Part shown: piece after piece, positions 25,548-33,705 of the stretch
Layout: each line of letters opens with the position of its first letter
Position numbering within the stretch: position 1 is the stretch's first letter
Assembly: GCF_003182485.1 (NCBI RefSeq)
Contig: NZ_QGTX01000001.1
Span: forward strand, 1-64,000
Reading direction: 5' to 3'
Source: Geodermatophilus normandii
GTDB lineage: Bacteria > Actinomycetota > Actinomycetes > Mycobacteriales > Geodermatophilaceae
Length of the DNA stretch: 64,000 bases
Made by a program: the position numbers and the translations under genes
The notes under the pieces: model-generated
Seen by the model: only the letters and a program-made list of their open reading frames with translations
Told to the model about the DNA's origin: nothing
The model's database searches: none

Positions 25548-26276
25548 GTGAGCGTGACGATGACGGGCCCACGGTCCGCGCAGGACGGCACCGTCGACGT
25601 GGTGCAGATGCTCGACCGGTTCGAAGGCGTCGCCGGCTTCCTCGACTCCCTGGTCCGGTGGGCGGTGGAGCGGACCCCGGGTGCCGAGGCGTGCGGGTTG
25701 ACCCTCGAGCAGACCGGCGGACCGCGGACCGTCACCTACAGCGGCGAGCTGGCCGCCCGGGGGGACGAGCGCCAGTACGAGCTCGACGACGGCCCGTGCC
25801 TGCAGTCCCTGCGCACCGGTCGGGTCGTCCGGGTTCCCGACATGGCCCGCGAGCAGCGCTGGGGCCGCTATCCCCGGCGGGCCCTGGACGCCGGCGTGCA
25901 CGCGTCCCTGTCCTTCCCCCTGACGGTGGGCACCCGCGGCCGGGGCGCGCTCAACCTCTACGCCAGCCGGCCGGACGCCTTCACCGACGCCGACGAGCGG
26001 CTGGGCCGGTCCTGGGCCGCCCAGGCCAGCGGTGCGCTCTCGGTGGCCTGGCGGATGGCCGCGGGAGAGGAGACGGTGGACAACCTCACCCAGGCCGTGA
26101 CCACCAGGCAGGAGATCGGCCAGGCCGTCGGGCTGCTGATGGCCCAGCGCCGGTGCACCGCCGACGAGGCGTTCGCCCTCCTCAAGGGCGCCAGCCAGCG
26201 CAGCAACGAGAAGCTGCGCGAGGTGGCGCAGCGGATCGTCGCCGGCCACGAGGACGACGTCCGCGCCTCACGCTGA
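25548..26276 (+). CDS. GAF-ANTAR domain protein
   Basis: 242 aa from GTG 25548; ATG 25560 is an alternative. A GAF domain (about 20-165, with CGLTLEQTGGPRTVTYSGEL and DDGPCLQSLRTGRVVRVPDM) is followed by ANTAR (about 175-235, RQEIGQAVGLLMAQRRCTADEAFALLKGASQRSNEKLREVAQRI). It has the same output type as the island protein at 4048 but without PAS. It is expected to bind nascent RNA hairpins and act as a signal-responsive antiterminator. It appears monocistronic. Confidence 0.88.
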   Translation: MSVTMTGPRSAQDGTVDVVQMLDRFEGVAGFLDSLVRWAVERTPGAEACGLTLEQTGGPRTVTYSGELAARGDERQYELDDGPCLQSLRTGRVVRVPDMAREQRWGRYPRRALDAGVHASLSFPLTVGTRGRGALNLYASRPDAFTDADERLGRSWAAQASGALSVAWRMAAGEETVDNLTQAVTTRQEIGQAVGLLMAQRRCTADEAFALLKGASQRSNEKLREVAQRIVAGHEDDVRASR

Positions 26277-26299
26277 CCGACCCACCGGGCCGGGGCGGG

Positions 26300-26491
26300 T
26301 CAGCCGAGGCGCAGACCGTGGGCGGCCAGCGCCTCGTCGAGGACGCGCAGCGCCTTCGGGCCCACGCCGTGCAGCGCGGCCAGCGTCGCGCGCGGGACAC
26401 CGGCCAGCTGCCCGAGCCCGGTGTAGCCGGCCAGCTGCAGCGCCCGGGTGGCCGGCCGCCCGATCGGGGGCAGCTCGCCGAGCGGCGTCAC
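26300..26491 (-). CDS. Small helix-hairpin-helix protein
   Basis: 63 aa from GTG 26491, 13 bp after the preceding stop. The whole protein is a double HhH-like fold: LPPIGRPATRALQLAGYTGL and LAGVPRATLAALHGVGPKAL, ending in LDEALAAHGLRL. It resembles the RNA polymerase alpha C-terminal and UvrC-type HhH DNA-binding units. It is probably a DNA-binding accessory protein in the same operon as the alcohol dehydrogenase; its role is unknown. Confidence 0.7.
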   Translation of the reverse strand: MTPLGELPPIGRPATRALQLAGYTGLGQLAGVPRATLAALHGVGPKALRVLDEALAAHGLRLG

Positions 26492-26504
26492 GGCGCGGAC
26501 GCTC

Positions 26505-27098
26505 TCAGCCGCGGACGGCGCGGACCAGCTTCCGCACCCCGAGGACCGCACCGCCGACGCCGGCGACCCACGGCCCCAGGACGACCACCGGGTCGAGCAA
26601 CTGGTGCCGGACGTCGGAGCGCCCGCGCCGCGACCGCAGCCCGCCGCGGGTGAGCTCCGTCCTCAGCCCGGTCGCCGGCACGTCGGGCCGGCCGGAGGCG
26701 AAGGACCGCAGGTGGTGCTCCCACGCGTCCACCCGGTCGCCGACCACCAGCAGTCCCCAGTGCGCCAGCCGGCCCTCGCTGAAGCGGGCGTAGGCGAACC
26801 GCCGGATCGCCCCGGACAGGCCCTTCAGCGGCTGGGCGGTGCCGAACACCGGCGTGACGAAGGCGTGCTCGATCGAGTGCTCGCGGCCCTCGCTGCCCGG
26901 CTGCCGCTCCGGGAAGTCCCAGTGGGCGCCGGTGTCGGCCGGGTACTGCAGCCGCGGGTACGACGGCCGGTCGGCGGGGTCGAGGTCGGCGCCCCAGCCG
27001 GGGATGCGGGCGCGCAGCTCCTCCCGGCTCGGCGGAGGCGTGCGCTTGTCCCGGACGTAGGCGCTCGGGACGTCGCCCGGGACGTCGGTGCTGGTCAT
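26505..27098 (-). CDS. Conserved hypothetical protein with C-terminal hydrophobic helix
   Basis: 197 aa. The N-terminal half is Pro/Arg-rich with no known motif (PGWGADLDPADRPSYPRLQY, HAFVTPVFGTAQPLKGLSGA). A central segment has FAYARFSEGRLAHWGLLVVGDRVDAWEHHL, and the C-terminus has a probable membrane helix (DPVVVLGPWVAGVGGAVLGV). The gene begins 12 bp after the zinc alcohol dehydrogenase stop. Co-expression with the dehydrogenase is likely; the function is unrecognised. Confidence 0.65.
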   Translation of the reverse strand: MTSTDVPGDVPSAYVRDKRTPPPSREELRARIPGWGADLDPADRPSYPRLQYPADTGAHWDFPERQPGSEGREHSIEHAFVTPVFGTAQPLKGLSGAIRRFAYARFSEGRLAHWGLLVVGDRVDAWEHHLRSFASGRPDVPATGLRTELTRGGLRSRRGRSDVRHQLLDPVVVLGPWVAGVGGAVLGVRKLVRAVRG

Positions 27099-27110
27099 CG
27101 TCGCTCTCCC

Positions 27111-28259
27111 TCAGGCCGCGTCGGGCACGATCAGCGGCTTGATGCAGCCGTCGAGCTTGCTGGAGAACACGTGGTAGGCCTCCGCGATGTCCTCGAGCGG
27201 GAAGCGGTGGGTGACCACCTCGCGCGGGGTCAGGTGGCCGTTGCGCACGTGCTCGAACATCCGCGGCCACTGCCGCTTCACCGGCGTCTGGTTCATCCGC
27301 AGGGTGAGGCCCTTGTTCAGGGCGTCGCCGAACTTCACCGCGTTGGGGATCGGCCCGTAGGCGCCCACCACCGAGACGGTGCCGCCCTTGCGGACGCCGT
27401 CGATCGCCCAGTTGAGCGCGACCGGCGACCCGCCCTGCAGCTTGAGCTTGGTGCCCGTGACCTGCTGGAGGAAGTTGCCGTCGGCCTCCGCGCCCACCGC
27501 CTCGATGACGACGTCGGCGCCCAGGTAGTCGGTCTGCTTCTTCAGCTCGACGACGACGTCGTCGTACTCGTCGTAGTCCAGCGTCTCGGCGTGGGCCATC
27601 GTCCGCGCCTTCTCCAGCCGCTCCTGCAGGTGGTCGACGACGATCACCCGGCCCGCGCCCATCAGCCACGAGGACTGCGCCGCGACCAGTCCGACCGGCC
27701 CGGCGCCGAGCACGACGACGGTGTCCCCCTCGGCGATCTCGCCGAGCTGGGCGCCGAAGTAGCCGGTCGCGGCGGCGTCGGTGAGGCAGACGGCGTCCTC
27801 GTCGTGCATCCAGTCGGGGATCCTCGCGGGGCCGACGTCGGCGAACGGGACGCGCACGTACTGCGACTGGCCGCCGTCGTAGCCGCCGGTGGTGTGCGAG
27901 TAGCCGTAGATGCCGCCGACCGCCGTCGCGTTGGGGTTGACGTTGTGGCAGTTCGAGTACAGCCCGCGGGCGCAGAACCAGCAGGAACCGCAGAAGACGT
28001 TGAACGGCACCATCACCCGGTCGCCGACCTGCAGGTTCTGCACCGACGGGCCGACCCGTTCCACCACGCCGATGAACTCGTGGCCGAACGTGTGGCCGAT
28101 CCGGGTGTCCGGCATGAGCCCGTGGTAGAGGTGCAGGTCGGAGCCGCAGATCGCGGCCAGCGTGACCCGGACGATCGCGTCGTTCGGGTGCTCGATCGCC
28201 GGGACGTCCTTGTCCTCGACCCGGATCTTGTACGGGCCTCGGTAGACCATCGCGCGCAC
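27111..28259 (-). CDS. Zinc-dependent alcohol dehydrogenase (formaldehyde-dehydrogenase-like)
   Basis: 382 aa. The catalytic zinc ligands are in LAAICGSDLHLYHG and GHTFGHEFIGVV. Structural zinc cysteines lie in NVFCGSCWFCARGLYSNC. The NAD site is VVVLGAGPVGLVAAQ, with an acidic VVDHLQERLEKA indicating NAD over NADP. The insertion and ending resemble glutathione-independent formaldehyde dehydrogenases and related enzymes for small or aromatic aldehydes. It heads a three-gene operon with a hypothetical membrane protein and an HhH protein. Confidence 0.9.
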   Translation of the reverse strand: MRAMVYRGPYKIRVEDKDVPAIEHPNDAIVRVTLAAICGSDLHLYHGLMPDTRIGHTFGHEFIGVVERVGPSVQNLQVGDRVMVPFNVFCGSCWFCARGLYSNCHNVNPNATAVGGIYGYSHTTGGYDGGQSQYVRVPFADVGPARIPDWMHDEDAVCLTDAAATGYFGAQLGEIAEGDTVVVLGAGPVGLVAAQSSWLMGAGRVIVVDHLQERLEKARTMAHAETLDYDEYDDVVVELKKQTDYLGADVVIEAVGAEADGNFLQQVTGTKLKLQGGSPVALNWAIDGVRKGGTVSVVGAYGPIPNAVKFGDALNKGLTLRMNQTPVKRQWPRMFEHVRNGHLTPREVVTHRFPLEDIAEAYHVFSSKLDGCIKPLIVPDAA

Positions 28260-28369
28260 GCCGTACCCCTCTCGTTCGTCGTGCCGGGCCCCGGTCCTCG
28301 GCGTCCCCGCAGCCGTGCCCGCCGTCTAGAGCCCGGAAACCGCTCGACGCGGTCCCTAACGTCGGGCGC

Positions 28370-28708
28370 ATGACCACTCCCCCCGTGCTCGAGCCGGTGC
28401 ACCGTCCGGAGGACGGCGAGCTCGTCGGCCACCTGACCGCTGCCGCCGGCCGCGACGGGTGGACCGCGCACGCCGTGTTCGGCGCACCGCTGCGGACCCT
28501 CCGCACCCGCGAGGAGGCCGTGTCCTTCCTGCGCACCCGCGGGCTGGCGCTGCTCGCCGACCGCTGGACCTACACGCCCGCCGACGGCGAGCCGCGCACC
28601 GCGTGGCTGGTCGAGGCCCGCCCCGGCGCCGTCGTCGTCCGGTTCGGGTACGACCCGGCGTCGGTGCCGCTCACCGGCCCGGAGCTGGAGCGGCTGACCC
28701 CGGCATAG
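28370..28708 (+). CDS. Conserved hypothetical protein (112 aa)
   Basis: Starts at ATG 28370, with a -10-like TAACGT about 7 nt upstream, so probably leaderless. It looks like a compact alpha/beta protein (ELVGHLTAAAGRDGWTAHAV, RTREEAVSFLRTRGLALLAD, PRTAWLVEARPGAVVVRFGY). No signal or membrane segment. It is divergent from the alcohol dehydrogenase operon and 28 bp ahead of the flavin monooxygenase gene, which may share its transcript. Confidence 0.6.
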   Translation: MTTPPVLEPVHRPEDGELVGHLTAAAGRDGWTAHAVFGAPLRTLRTREEAVSFLRTRGLALLADRWTYTPADGEPRTAWLVEARPGAVVVRFGYDPASVPLTGPELERLTPA

Positions 28709-28736
28709 CCGGCGGGCCCGCCGGCGTTCCGCGGGT

Positions 28737-29813
28737 GTGAGCAGCCCGCGGGACGTCGACGTCGTGGTGATCGGTGCGGGCCAGGCCGGCCTGTCCGCCG
28801 CGTACCACCTGGCGCGGCAGGGGTTCGCGCCCGGCAGCGGCTCCGTCGTCCTCGACGGCGACGCCGCACCGGGCGGGGCCTGGCAGCACCGCTGGCCCTC
28901 GCTCACCCTGGCGACGACGCACCGGGTGCACGAGCTGCCCGGCCTGCCCTTCGCCCCGGCGTCGGAGGAGCTGCCCGCGGCCGAGGCGGTGCCGGCCTAC
29001 TTCGCCGAGTACGAGCGGCGCTTCGGCCTGGCGGTGCAGCGGCCGGTGCGGGTGTCCGCGGTCCGCCGCGGCGGTGACGGGCGCTTCCTCGTCGAGTCCG
29101 ACCGCGGGGTGTGGCGGGCGCGCGGCGTCGTCAACGCCACCGGCACCTGGACCCGGCCGTTCGTGCCGCACTACCCGGGCCGGGAGACCTTCCGCGGCCG
29201 GCAGCTGCACACCGTCGGCTACCGGGGCGCGGCGGAGTTCGCCGGGCGGTCGGTGGTGGTCGTGGGCGGCGGGGCCTCGGCGGTGCAGCTGCTCGGCGAG
29301 ATCGCCCCGGTCGCGCGCACCACCTGGGTGACCCGCCGCCCGCCGGTGTGGCGCCAGGGCCCCTTCGGCGAGCAGCAGGGCCGGGAGGCGGTGGCGCGGG
29401 TCGAGGCCGCCGTCCGCGCCGGCCGGATGCCCGGCAGCGTCGTCGGCGTGACCGGCCTCGTGGTCACCCCGTGGGTGCGCCGGGCCCTGGACGACGGCGT
29501 CCTCACCCGGCTGCCGGTCTTCGACCGCCTCACCCCCGACGGCGTGGCCTGGGACGACGGCCGCTTCGTGCCCGCCGACGTGGTCCTCTGGGCCACCGGC
29601 TTCCGCGCCGCGGTGGGCCACCTCGCGCCGCTGCGGCTGCGCACCCGCGACGGCGTCATCCCGGTCGAGGGCACCACCGCCGTCGACGAGCCGCGCCTGC
29701 AACTGGTCGGCTACGGGCCGAGCGCGAGCACCATCGGCGCCAACCGGGCCGGGCGCAGCGCGGCGGTGGCGCTGCGCCGCCAGCTCGGCGCCGGCCTCGC
29801 CCGGACCGCCTGA
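28737..29813 (+). CDS. FAD-dependent monooxygenase-like oxidoreductase
   Basis: 358 aa from GTG 28737. An N-terminal FAD motif (VVVIGAGQAGLSAAYHLARQG), a second dinucleotide motif (SVVVVGGGASAVQLLGEI) and the ATGFR sequence of the flavin-containing monooxygenase group are all present. The family binds FAD and NADPH and oxygenates small substrates or acts as a diaphorase-like enzyme. The classic FxGxxxHxxxW motif is only partly matched (ETFRGRQLHTVGY), so the exact activity is open. Confidence 0.82.
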   Translation: MSSPRDVDVVVIGAGQAGLSAAYHLARQGFAPGSGSVVLDGDAAPGGAWQHRWPSLTLATTHRVHELPGLPFAPASEELPAAEAVPAYFAEYERRFGLAVQRPVRVSAVRRGGDGRFLVESDRGVWRARGVVNATGTWTRPFVPHYPGRETFRGRQLHTVGYRGAAEFAGRSVVVVGGGASAVQLLGEIAPVARTTWVTRRPPVWRQGPFGEQQGREAVARVEAAVRAGRMPGSVVGVTGLVVTPWVRRALDDGVLTRLPVFDRLTPDGVAWDDGRFVPADVVLWATGFRAAVGHLAPLRLRTRDGVIPVEGTTAVDEPRLQLVGYGPSASTIGANRAGRSAAVALRRQLGAGLARTA

Positions 29814-29951
29814 CCCGGGCGATCCCCCGGAGCCGGGTGGGGGTCGGTCCAGGGTCGGGTCGGGGGTCCTCCCGGATGTGCCGGGGACACCCCTGCCGGG
29901 AGCCTTCCCGTCCATGACCTCCTCGCCCTGCCCCACCCCGGCGGTGACCCG

Positions 29952-30872
29952 GTGATCGTCGCCAGCGGACTCACCAAGCGCTACGGCGACCGGGTCGCCG
30001 TCGACCGCGTCTCCTTCACCGTCCGGCCCGGCCGGGTCACCGGTTTCCTCGGGCCCAACGGCGCGGGCAAGTCGACGACGATGCGCATGGTCATCGGCCT
30101 GGACCGGCCCACCGAGGGCACGGTCACCGTCGACGGCGTCCGCTACCTCGACTGCCCCGCTCCCCTGCGCGCGGTCGGCGCCCTGCTCGAGGCGCGGGCA
30201 CTGCACCCGGGCCGCACCGCCTGGGCGCACCTGCGCTGGATGGCCGCGTCCAACGGCATCCCCGCGTCCCGCGTCGACGAGGTGCTCGGCCTGGTCGGCC
30301 TGGAGGGGGTGGCCGGCCAGCGGGTCGGCCGGTTCTCACTCGGCATGGGCCAGCGGCTGGGCATCGCGGCCGCGCTGCTCGGCGACCCGCCGGTCGTCGT
30401 CCTCGACGAGCCGGTCAACGGCCTGGACCCCGAGGGCATCCGCTGGGTGCGCACCCTGGCCCGCGACCTCGCCGCCGAGGGCCGCACGGTGCTCGTCTCC
30501 AGCCACCTCATGGCCGAGATGGCGCTGACCGCCGACCACCTGGTCGTCATCGGCCGCGGCCGGGTGCTCGCCGACCTCCCGACCGCCGACTTCATCGCCG
30601 AGCACGCCGCCTCCCACGTGCGCGTGCGCACCCCGCAGCCCGGCGAGCTCGCCGAGCTGCTGCGGCGCTCGGGCGCCGACGTCACCCGCGACGGCGACGA
30701 GCTGCGCGTGCAGGGCGTCGACGCCGCCGCCACCGGCGAGCTCGCCGCGGGCGCGGGCCTCGTCCTGCACGAGCTCGGCCTCGTCCGCTCCTCCCTCGAG
30801 GACGCCTTCATGACCCTGACCGCCGGCAGCGTCGAGTTCGCCGCCGCCCGTCCCGCCGAGGTGACCCGGTGA
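29952..30872 (+). CDS. ABC transporter ATP-binding protein
   Basis: 306 aa from GTG 29952. Walker A GPNGAGKST, a signature variant FSLGMGQRLGI, Walker B VVVLDEPVNGLDP and the switch His in SSHLMAEM are all clear. A C-terminal regulatory extension (about 215-300) follows. It belongs to the multidrug/antibiotic/lantibiotic export-type ATPases. Its stop overlaps the permease start (GTGA), giving a two-gene exporter. The substrate is unknown; no regulator or resistance gene is coupled to it. Confidence 0.92.
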   Translation: MIVASGLTKRYGDRVAVDRVSFTVRPGRVTGFLGPNGAGKSTTMRMVIGLDRPTEGTVTVDGVRYLDCPAPLRAVGALLEARALHPGRTAWAHLRWMAASNGIPASRVDEVLGLVGLEGVAGQRVGRFSLGMGQRLGIAAALLGDPPVVVLDEPVNGLDPEGIRWVRTLARDLAAEGRTVLVSSHLMAEMALTADHLVVIGRGRVLADLPTADFIAEHAASHVRVRTPQPGELAELLRRSGADVTRDGDELRVQGVDAAATGELAAGAGLVLHELGLVRSSLEDAFMTLTAGSVEFAAARPAEVTR

Positions 30873-31687
30873 CCGCTCCCGCGCTGACCTCCCCCCGCAC
30901 CGCGCCCGCGCCCGCCCGGGGCGCCGGCCTGCCCCGCGCGCTGCACGCGGAGTGGATCAAGCTCTGGACGGTGCGCTCGACCGGCTGGTCGGTGGCCGCG
31001 ATGGTCGCCCTCGGCGCCGGGCTCACCACGCTGGTGTGCGCGCTGGTGGCCCCGGAGCTGGCCGGCGGCCAGGAGAGCGAGCCGATCGGGGCCTTCATCA
31101 CCTGGGGGCTGCTGTTCGCCCAGGTGACCGCCGTGGTGCTCGGCGCGCTGACCGTCACCGCCGAGTACGGCACCGGGATGATCCGCGCGACGCTCGCCGC
31201 CACGCCGCGCCGCGGCACGGTGCTGGCCGCCAAGGCGCTGGTGCTCAGCGGCACGCTGTTCGTCGCCGGCGTCGTCACCGCGTTCCTCGGCTGGCTGGGC
31301 GGCAACGCGTTCCTGTCCGCGGAGGGCATCGGCATCTCCCTCGGCGACGACGGGATGCTGCGCTCGCTGCTCGGCAGCGGCCTCTACATGGCCGGGCTGG
31401 GCCTGCTGGCGATGGCCGTCGGCCTGCTGCTGCGCTCCACCGCGGCGGCGGTGTCGGTGGTGCTCGCGCTGGTGTTCCTGGTGGGCAACCTGGTGATGCT
31501 GCTGCCCGGCTCCCTCGGCGAGTGGCTGACCAAGCTGATGCCGGGCAACGCCGGGTCGCGGATCGCCATGCCCGAGTCGTTCAACCCGCTGCTGCTCGAC
31601 CCGTGGCCCGGGTTCGCCGTCTTCGCCGCCGAGGTCGCCGTCGTCCTCGCCGTCGCGGCGGTGACCTTCTCCCGCCGGGACGCCTGA
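30869..31687 (+). CDS. ABC transporter permease (ABC-2 type)
   Basis: 272 aa from GTG 30869. Six hydrophobic segments are visible, including TGWSVAAMVALGAGLTTLVC, TWGLLFAQVTAVVLGALTVT, LYMAGLGLLAMAVGLLL and VVLALVFLVGNLVMLLPG. The YGTGMIRATLAATPRRGTVLAAKA segment is typical of ABC-2 permeases facing the ATPase. It forms the exporter with the preceding gene. A strong hairpin terminator follows directly. Confidence 0.9.
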   Translation: MTAPALTSPRTAPAPARGAGLPRALHAEWIKLWTVRSTGWSVAAMVALGAGLTTLVCALVAPELAGGQESEPIGAFITWGLLFAQVTAVVLGALTVTAEYGTGMIRATLAATPRRGTVLAAKALVLSGTLFVAGVVTAFLGWLGGNAFLSAEGIGISLGDDGMLRSLLGSGLYMAGLGLLAMAVGLLLRSTAAAVSVVLALVFLVGNLVMLLPGSLGEWLTKLMPGNAGSRIAMPESFNPLLLDPWPGFAVFAAEVAVVLAVAAVTFSRRDA

Positions 31688-31689
31688 CG

Positions 31690-31748
31690 AAGGACCCCCT
31701 CGCCCCCGGACCTCGCACGCTCGGTCCGGGCCCCTGCGAGGGGGCCTT
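31690..31748 (+). terminator. Terminator after the ABC exporter operon
   Basis: CCCCCTCGC (31695-31703) pairs with GCGAGGGGG (31736-31744), with flanking AAGG/CCTT and an inner CCGGACC/GGTCCGG stem. It starts 3 bp after the permease stop. The AAGG...CCTT flanks supply a short T/C tail. Confidence 0.75.
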
Positions 31749-31770
31749 CCCCGCACGGCACAGTAGGGGG

Positions 31771-32118
31771 GTGACCTCCCCCGACCCCACCGCCCTCGGC
31801 CGCGAGCGCGCCGACCAGTTGCTGGCCCGGCTGGAGGACGGCGACGGCCCCGGTGCCGACGCCGTCCTCGCCGACGTCGACGAGGTGCGCGACCTCGTCT
31901 ACGTCGGCGCCGCGCTCACCTCGCGGGCACGCAGCGAGGCGCGGGCGCTGCCGCCGGCCCAGCGGGCGCAGGCCAACACGCGGCAGCTCAACCTGGGCAC
32001 CGTCCGCGACGCCGCCCGCAACGACCCCGCCGCGCTGCGCGCCTGGCTGCGCCGCTCGGCGGAGGAGCTGCTCCTGCTGCGCTCCCTGAAGGCCGCCGCC
32101 GACCGCATCGCCGGCTGA
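31771..32118 (+). CDS. Conserved hypothetical protein (115 aa)
   Basis: GTG 31771 start. An all-alpha protein without known motif: GRERADQLLARLEDGDGPGA, DLVYVGAALTSRARSEARAL, LRAWLRRSAEELLLLRSLKA. The charged helices suggest a cytoplasmic, possibly oligomeric protein. It ends 10 bp from the convergent ornithine-cyclodeaminase-like gene. The function is not recognised. Confidence 0.6.
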   Translation: MTSPDPTALGRERADQLLARLEDGDGPGADAVLADVDEVRDLVYVGAALTSRARSEARALPPAQRAQANTRQLNLGTVRDAARNDPAALRAWLRRSAEELLLLRSLKAAADRIAG

Positions 32119-32128
32119 ACCCGTCGGG

Positions 32129-33166
32129 TCAGGACGGGATGGGGCTGAAGGCCGACACCATGCCGAAGAGGTCCTTGGGGTCCTCCGGCTCGGCCACGAG
32201 GTCGATGTCGTCCACCCAGGGGGTGCCCCGGACGGCGTCGCGCACGTAGCGCAGGGCCGAGAGGTCCTCGATCGCGAAGCCGACCGAGTCGAAGACGGTG
32301 ACCTGCGACGGCGAGGTGCGCCCGGGCGCGCGGCCGGTGAGGACCTGCCAGAGCTCGGTGACCGGGAAGTCGGCCGGCATCGCCTGGATCTCGCCCTCGA
32401 TGCGGGTCTGCGGCGGGAACTCGACGAAGACCTCGACGTCGTCGCGCAGCAGGATCGTGGGGTCGAGCTCGGTCTTGCCCGGGCAGTCGCCGCCGATGGC
32501 GTTGACGTGCACCCCCGGCTCGATCCAGTCGGCCGACAGCACGGTGGCGCGGGCCTTGTCGGCGGTGCAGGTGGTGACGACGTCGGCGCCGCGCACCGCC
32601 TCGCGGCCGGACGCGGCCACGTGCACGTCGAAGCCGAGTGGCTCGAGGTTGCGGGCCAGCTTGGCCATGGCCGCCGGGTCGGTGTCCCAGACCGCCACCT
32701 CGCGGATGCCGAGGGCGGCGCGCATGCCGAGGGCCTGGAACTCCGACTGGCTGCCGGCGCCGATGAGCGCGAGGCGCCGGGAGCCGGGCCGGGCGAGGGC
32801 GCGGGCCACCATCGCCGAGGTCGCCGCGGTGCGCAGCGCGGTCAGCAGCGTCATCTCGGCGAGGAACACCGGGTAGCCGTTGGAGACGTCGGCGAGGGCG
32901 CCGAAGGCGCTCACCGTCTGGAAGCCGCGTGCCGGGTTGCTGGGGTGCCCGTTGACGTACTTGAAGGCGTAGGTCTCGCCGTCGCTGGTGGGCATCAGCT
33001 CGATGACGCCGAACGGCGTGTGGCTGCCGACCCGGGCGATCTTGTCGAAGGACTCCCACCGCCGGAAGTCGTCCTCGATGTACCGGCTCATCCCGGCGAT
33101 GATCGCCTCGGGGCCGGTCTCGGCGGTCCAGCGGACCATGTTGCGCACGTCGACGAACAGCGTCAT
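32129..33166 (-). CDS. Ornithine cyclodeaminase / mu-crystallin family protein
   Basis: 345 aa from ATG 33166. The NAD-binding motif RRLALIGAGSQSEFQALGMRAALG, the substrate-site segments (ETYAFKYVNGHPSNPARGF; VHVNAIGGDCPGKTEL) and overall length fit the OCD family. Members convert ornithine to proline plus ammonia, or act as imine/ketimine reductases or 2,3-diaminopropionate-type synthases. An Lrp-type regulator lies divergently, which supports amino-acid metabolism. The proline-catabolism operon 5 kb away makes an ornithine-to-proline role plausible, but that is inference. Confidence 0.85.
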   Translation of the reverse strand: MTLFVDVRNMVRWTAETGPEAIIAGMSRYIEDDFRRWESFDKIARVGSHTPFGVIELMPTSDGETYAFKYVNGHPSNPARGFQTVSAFGALADVSNGYPVFLAEMTLLTALRTAATSAMVARALARPGSRRLALIGAGSQSEFQALGMRAALGIREVAVWDTDPAAMAKLARNLEPLGFDVHVAASGREAVRGADVVTTCTADKARATVLSADWIEPGVHVNAIGGDCPGKTELDPTILLRDDVEVFVEFPPQTRIEGEIQAMPADFPVTELWQVLTGRAPGRTSPSQVTVFDSVGFAIEDLSALRYVRDAVRGTPWVDDIDLVAEPEDPKDLFGMVSAFSPIPS

Positions 33167-33190
33167 GGCCGAACGCTATTGCTGGGCGAT

Positions 33191-33229
33191 CTGCACACAC
33201 AATGAGCGAAGAGCGCGCGTTGTGCGCAG
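33191..33229. promoter_or_regulatory. Candidate Lrp/AsnC operator between ocd-like and lrp genes
   Basis: CTGCACACACAA (33191-33202) and TTGTGCGCAG (33220-33229) form an imperfect inverted repeat in the 103-bp divergent promoter region. Lrp-family proteins often bind such sites to control both themselves and the neighbour. The 2-bp mismatch in arm length lowers confidence. Confidence 0.35.
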
Positions 33230-33269
33230 GGACTGCTCAGATCGTGGTGATCATCTGTACCTTCCGTGC

Positions 33270-33701
33270 ATGGCTGACCTGAGCGACCTCGACCGTCGGC
33301 TGCTCGCGGCCCTGCGCGAGGACGGCCGCGCCCCGGTGGCCGGGCTGGCCCGCCGCCTGGGGGTCACGCGGGCCACGGTGACCAGCCACCTCGACCGGCT
33401 CGTGGCCGAGGACGTCATCGTCGGGTTCACCGCGCGGGTGCGGGACGAGTCCGCGGCCGGCGGCGTGCGGGCGGTCTCGCTCATCGAGGTCGAGGGCCGC
33501 TCCACCGACGACGTCATCCGGCGGCTGCGCGGCTTCCCCGAGATCGAGTCGATGCACTCCACCAACGGCGCCTGGGACCTCGTCGCCGAGCACCGCACGA
33601 CCGACCTCGTCGAGTTCGACCGGCTGCTCAACCGGATCCGGTCGGTGCCCGGCGTGATCAACAGCCAGACGAGCCTGCTGCTGACCTCCGTCCTGCGCTG
33701 A
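33270..33701 (+). CDS. Lrp/AsnC family regulator
   Basis: 143 aa from ATG 33270. The HTH is LDRRLLAALREDGRAPVAGLARRLGVTRATVTSHLDRL, followed by the RAM/AsnC effector domain (SLIEVEGRSTDDVIRRLRGF, GAWDLVAEHRTTDLVEFDRL). It is divergent from the ornithine-cyclodeaminase-like gene, which is its most likely target. The effector would be an amino acid. Confidence 0.9.
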   Translation: MADLSDLDRRLLAALREDGRAPVAGLARRLGVTRATVTSHLDRLVAEDVIVGFTARVRDESAAGGVRAVSLIEVEGRSTDDVIRRLRGFPEIESMHSTNGAWDLVAEHRTTDLVEFDRLLNRIRSVPGVINSQTSLLLTSVLR

Positions 33702-33705
33702 GCGG

